From: Apiotrichum sp. Y4204
Taxonomy: Eukaryota > Basidiomycota > Tremellomycetes > Trichosporonales > Trichosporonaceae
NCBI GenBank assembly: GCA_025531455.1
Contig: JAMYHL010000029.1
Location: forward strand, 1 to 64,000
DNA length: 64,000 nucleotides
Reading direction: 5' to 3'
In this document: piece by piece, positions 62,692 through 64,000 of the stretch
How positions within the stretch are numbered: position 1 is the first letter of the stretch
Layout: each line of letters starts with the position of its first letter
Notes under the pieces: generated by a model
Told to the model about the DNA's origin: nothing
Seen by the model: only the letters and a program-made list of their open reading frames with translations
The model's database searches: none
Made by a program: the position numbers and the translations under genes

Positions 62692-63546
62692 TTAACTGAA
62701 AGGCCACCAGCTGCTCTTCTTCGCGACCGGCTCAGGGTTGTACTCTTGCTGCATTTGGCCCAGAAGAGCGTCGAAGGCGGCGTCTACAAAGTCAGTCAAG
62801 TTCACCGTCTCATCGTGCCTCTTTAACTCACCAACATTCTTGTTGTCCCTTGCGCTCGACTCGATGAACGCGGCGTTCAGCTTCTTGGCGAGAGCCTTGC
62901 CCTCCTCCGTCGTTACCCGGCGCTCATTTCCGAGGTCGCACTTCTGGCCAACAATGACGCAAGGCACCTTATCGGCAGCATTCGAGTCAAGGATCTTCTC
63001 GTGAAGCGTAGTGATCATGTCAAACGACTGACGCGAAGCGATGGAATACACGAGCATGTAGCCGTGAACGCCGAGCGCGTACTTTGCTGGAAAGAGCGTG
63101 AACTCGTCCTTACTGGTCAGCGTCATATGAATACCGAGCAACGTACCTGTCCGGCAGTGTCGACAATTTCACAAGTGTACTCGATGCCCTTGTGCTTCAC
63201 TGCCTTCTGGCTGGTGGCTTCAATTGTCGGGTAGTAGGCGTCGTTGTACGTCGGAGGAGTAACAAACTGTTGAGTGAGAGACGTTTTGCCTGGTCATTAG
63301 TACTTGAACGTAACAGAATGTGATCAGATATGTCGACAGAATCAAAGCAGTTTGTCCACACTTTTCATCCAGACCTTGCGCACTGAGGAACCCGAGCGCG
63401 GCCTGGATTATTCGAACAGGGAATCGTTTCGGGGAAGCTCTCGAACGCAATCACAATGTGTGCACTCCCACGTTCTCATACGCACCGACTGAAGGGGATC
63501 CAAGGATTACGACCTTGCGCTTCATGTTGTTAGAAGCAGATGACAT
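62692..63546 (-). CDS. RHB1: RHEB-like small GTPase
   Basis: RHEB activates TORC1 in response to nutrients. Minus-strand exons are 63546-63486, 63289-63147, 63108-62832 and 62783-62692, giving 190 aa. The P-loop is GSPSVGKT (16-23), switch I TYNDAYYPTIEAT, switch II DTAGQDEF, then VHGYMLVYSIASRQSF, EEGKALAKKLNAAFIESSAR. These fit RHEB better than RAS or RAP. Three features are odd. The P-loop has Pro where RHEB has Arg. The guanine-specificity motif is QKCD instead of NKxD. The C-terminus ends SSWWPFS with no CaaX box. The last intron (48 nt) has no stop, so retention would insert 16 residues. The first intron is 196 nt and the second is 38 nt with an AAG acceptor. Confidence 0.85.
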
Positions 63547-64000
63547 GGTGAAATGGGACGGGCTGTGAGACTACTGGGAGATGCGGCGACTGCGGTAATG
63601 TACGTTCTTTCGCTAAGGACGATTTGATGATCCCGAGGGGCGTGCGCAATCGAGAGCGATCTGGCAGGAACTGTGGTTGAGGAGATGGAGATGAAACGGA
63701 AGTCTCGGCTCTGTATGTCCCGTCGGCGCCGAAGATAAGGAGAGTGCGCGGAACACCAGACGCGAGCTGAAGATGGGCGACGTAAGATCACAGGATTGAC
63801 CGGGCGGGGGAGCACTCAGGTGGCAAAATCGAGATGGGAGGAGATGTAGATAAGGACACTTGACGACGAAGTTGGGGTCACGCTGAATCTGCGAGTGGTG
63901 CAGGTCGCTGTCGAATTTGGTTCGTGGGTAGAACGACGGGCTCGGTGTTCGCTGCGAGTGACTGCTGCGTTAGAGGGTTCATTACTGATGTCCAAGGTTC
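63547..64000. promoter_or_regulatory. Upstream region of the RHEB-like gene
   Basis: Presumed promoter and leader read on the minus strand. I see no other gene before the window edge. Confidence 0.4.

Overview
This 64 kb window looks like nuclear DNA of a basidiomycetous yeast. It is fairly GC-rich. The genes are split by very short GT-AG introns, mostly 33-60 nt and often with a CTAAC or CTGAC branch site. Upstream leaders are rich in C and T, and there are single-copy eukaryotic housekeeping genes on both strands. Class Tremellomycetes, perhaps Trichosporonales, is my inference from gene style; no marker gene proves it. I built the exon models by hand from splice signals, reading frame and conserved protein motifs. 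In every multi-exon model the exon lengths sum to a multiple of three.

Layout, left to right: a DUF1399 glycine-rich-domain gene (+); the mRNA 5'-triphosphatase CET1 (-); a giant NUP159/NUP214-type nucleoporin (+) that also carries three RanBP2-type zinc fingers; a long leader-like region with a possible tiny spliced gene at 15.2 kb; an MSG5-like MAP-kinase phosphatase (+); an unrecognised 1,525-aa multi-pass membrane protein (+); EMC1 (-); SNF1 (-) and GAL83 (+), the catalytic and beta subunits of the AMPK complex, diverging from one 1.2 kb intergenic region; NST1 (-); HER2/GatA (+); an unrecognised 338-aa protein (-); a low-molecular-weight tyrosine phosphatase (-); a LACTB2-type metallo-beta-lactamase (+); capping protein beta CAP2 (-); the Mg2+ channel MRS2 (+); NADP-isocitrate dehydrogenase (-); the LYR-motif factor SDHAF3/SDH7 (+); and a RHEB-like GTPase (-).

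There is no operon logic and no mobile element, CRISPR array, rRNA or tRNA that I could see. Several genes share themes: nutrient and stress signalling (SNF1, GAL83, RHEB, the MSG5-like phosphatase, NST1), mitochondrial function (HER2, MRS2, SDHAF3, possibly IDP1) and mRNA capping or export (CET1, NUP159). The most notable points are the zinc fingers in the NUP159-type protein, the SNF1/GAL83 divergent pair, an AUG-less presequence-like extension on IDP1, a RHEB without a CaaX box and with an altered NKxD motif, and a microexon in the LMW phosphatase signature loop.
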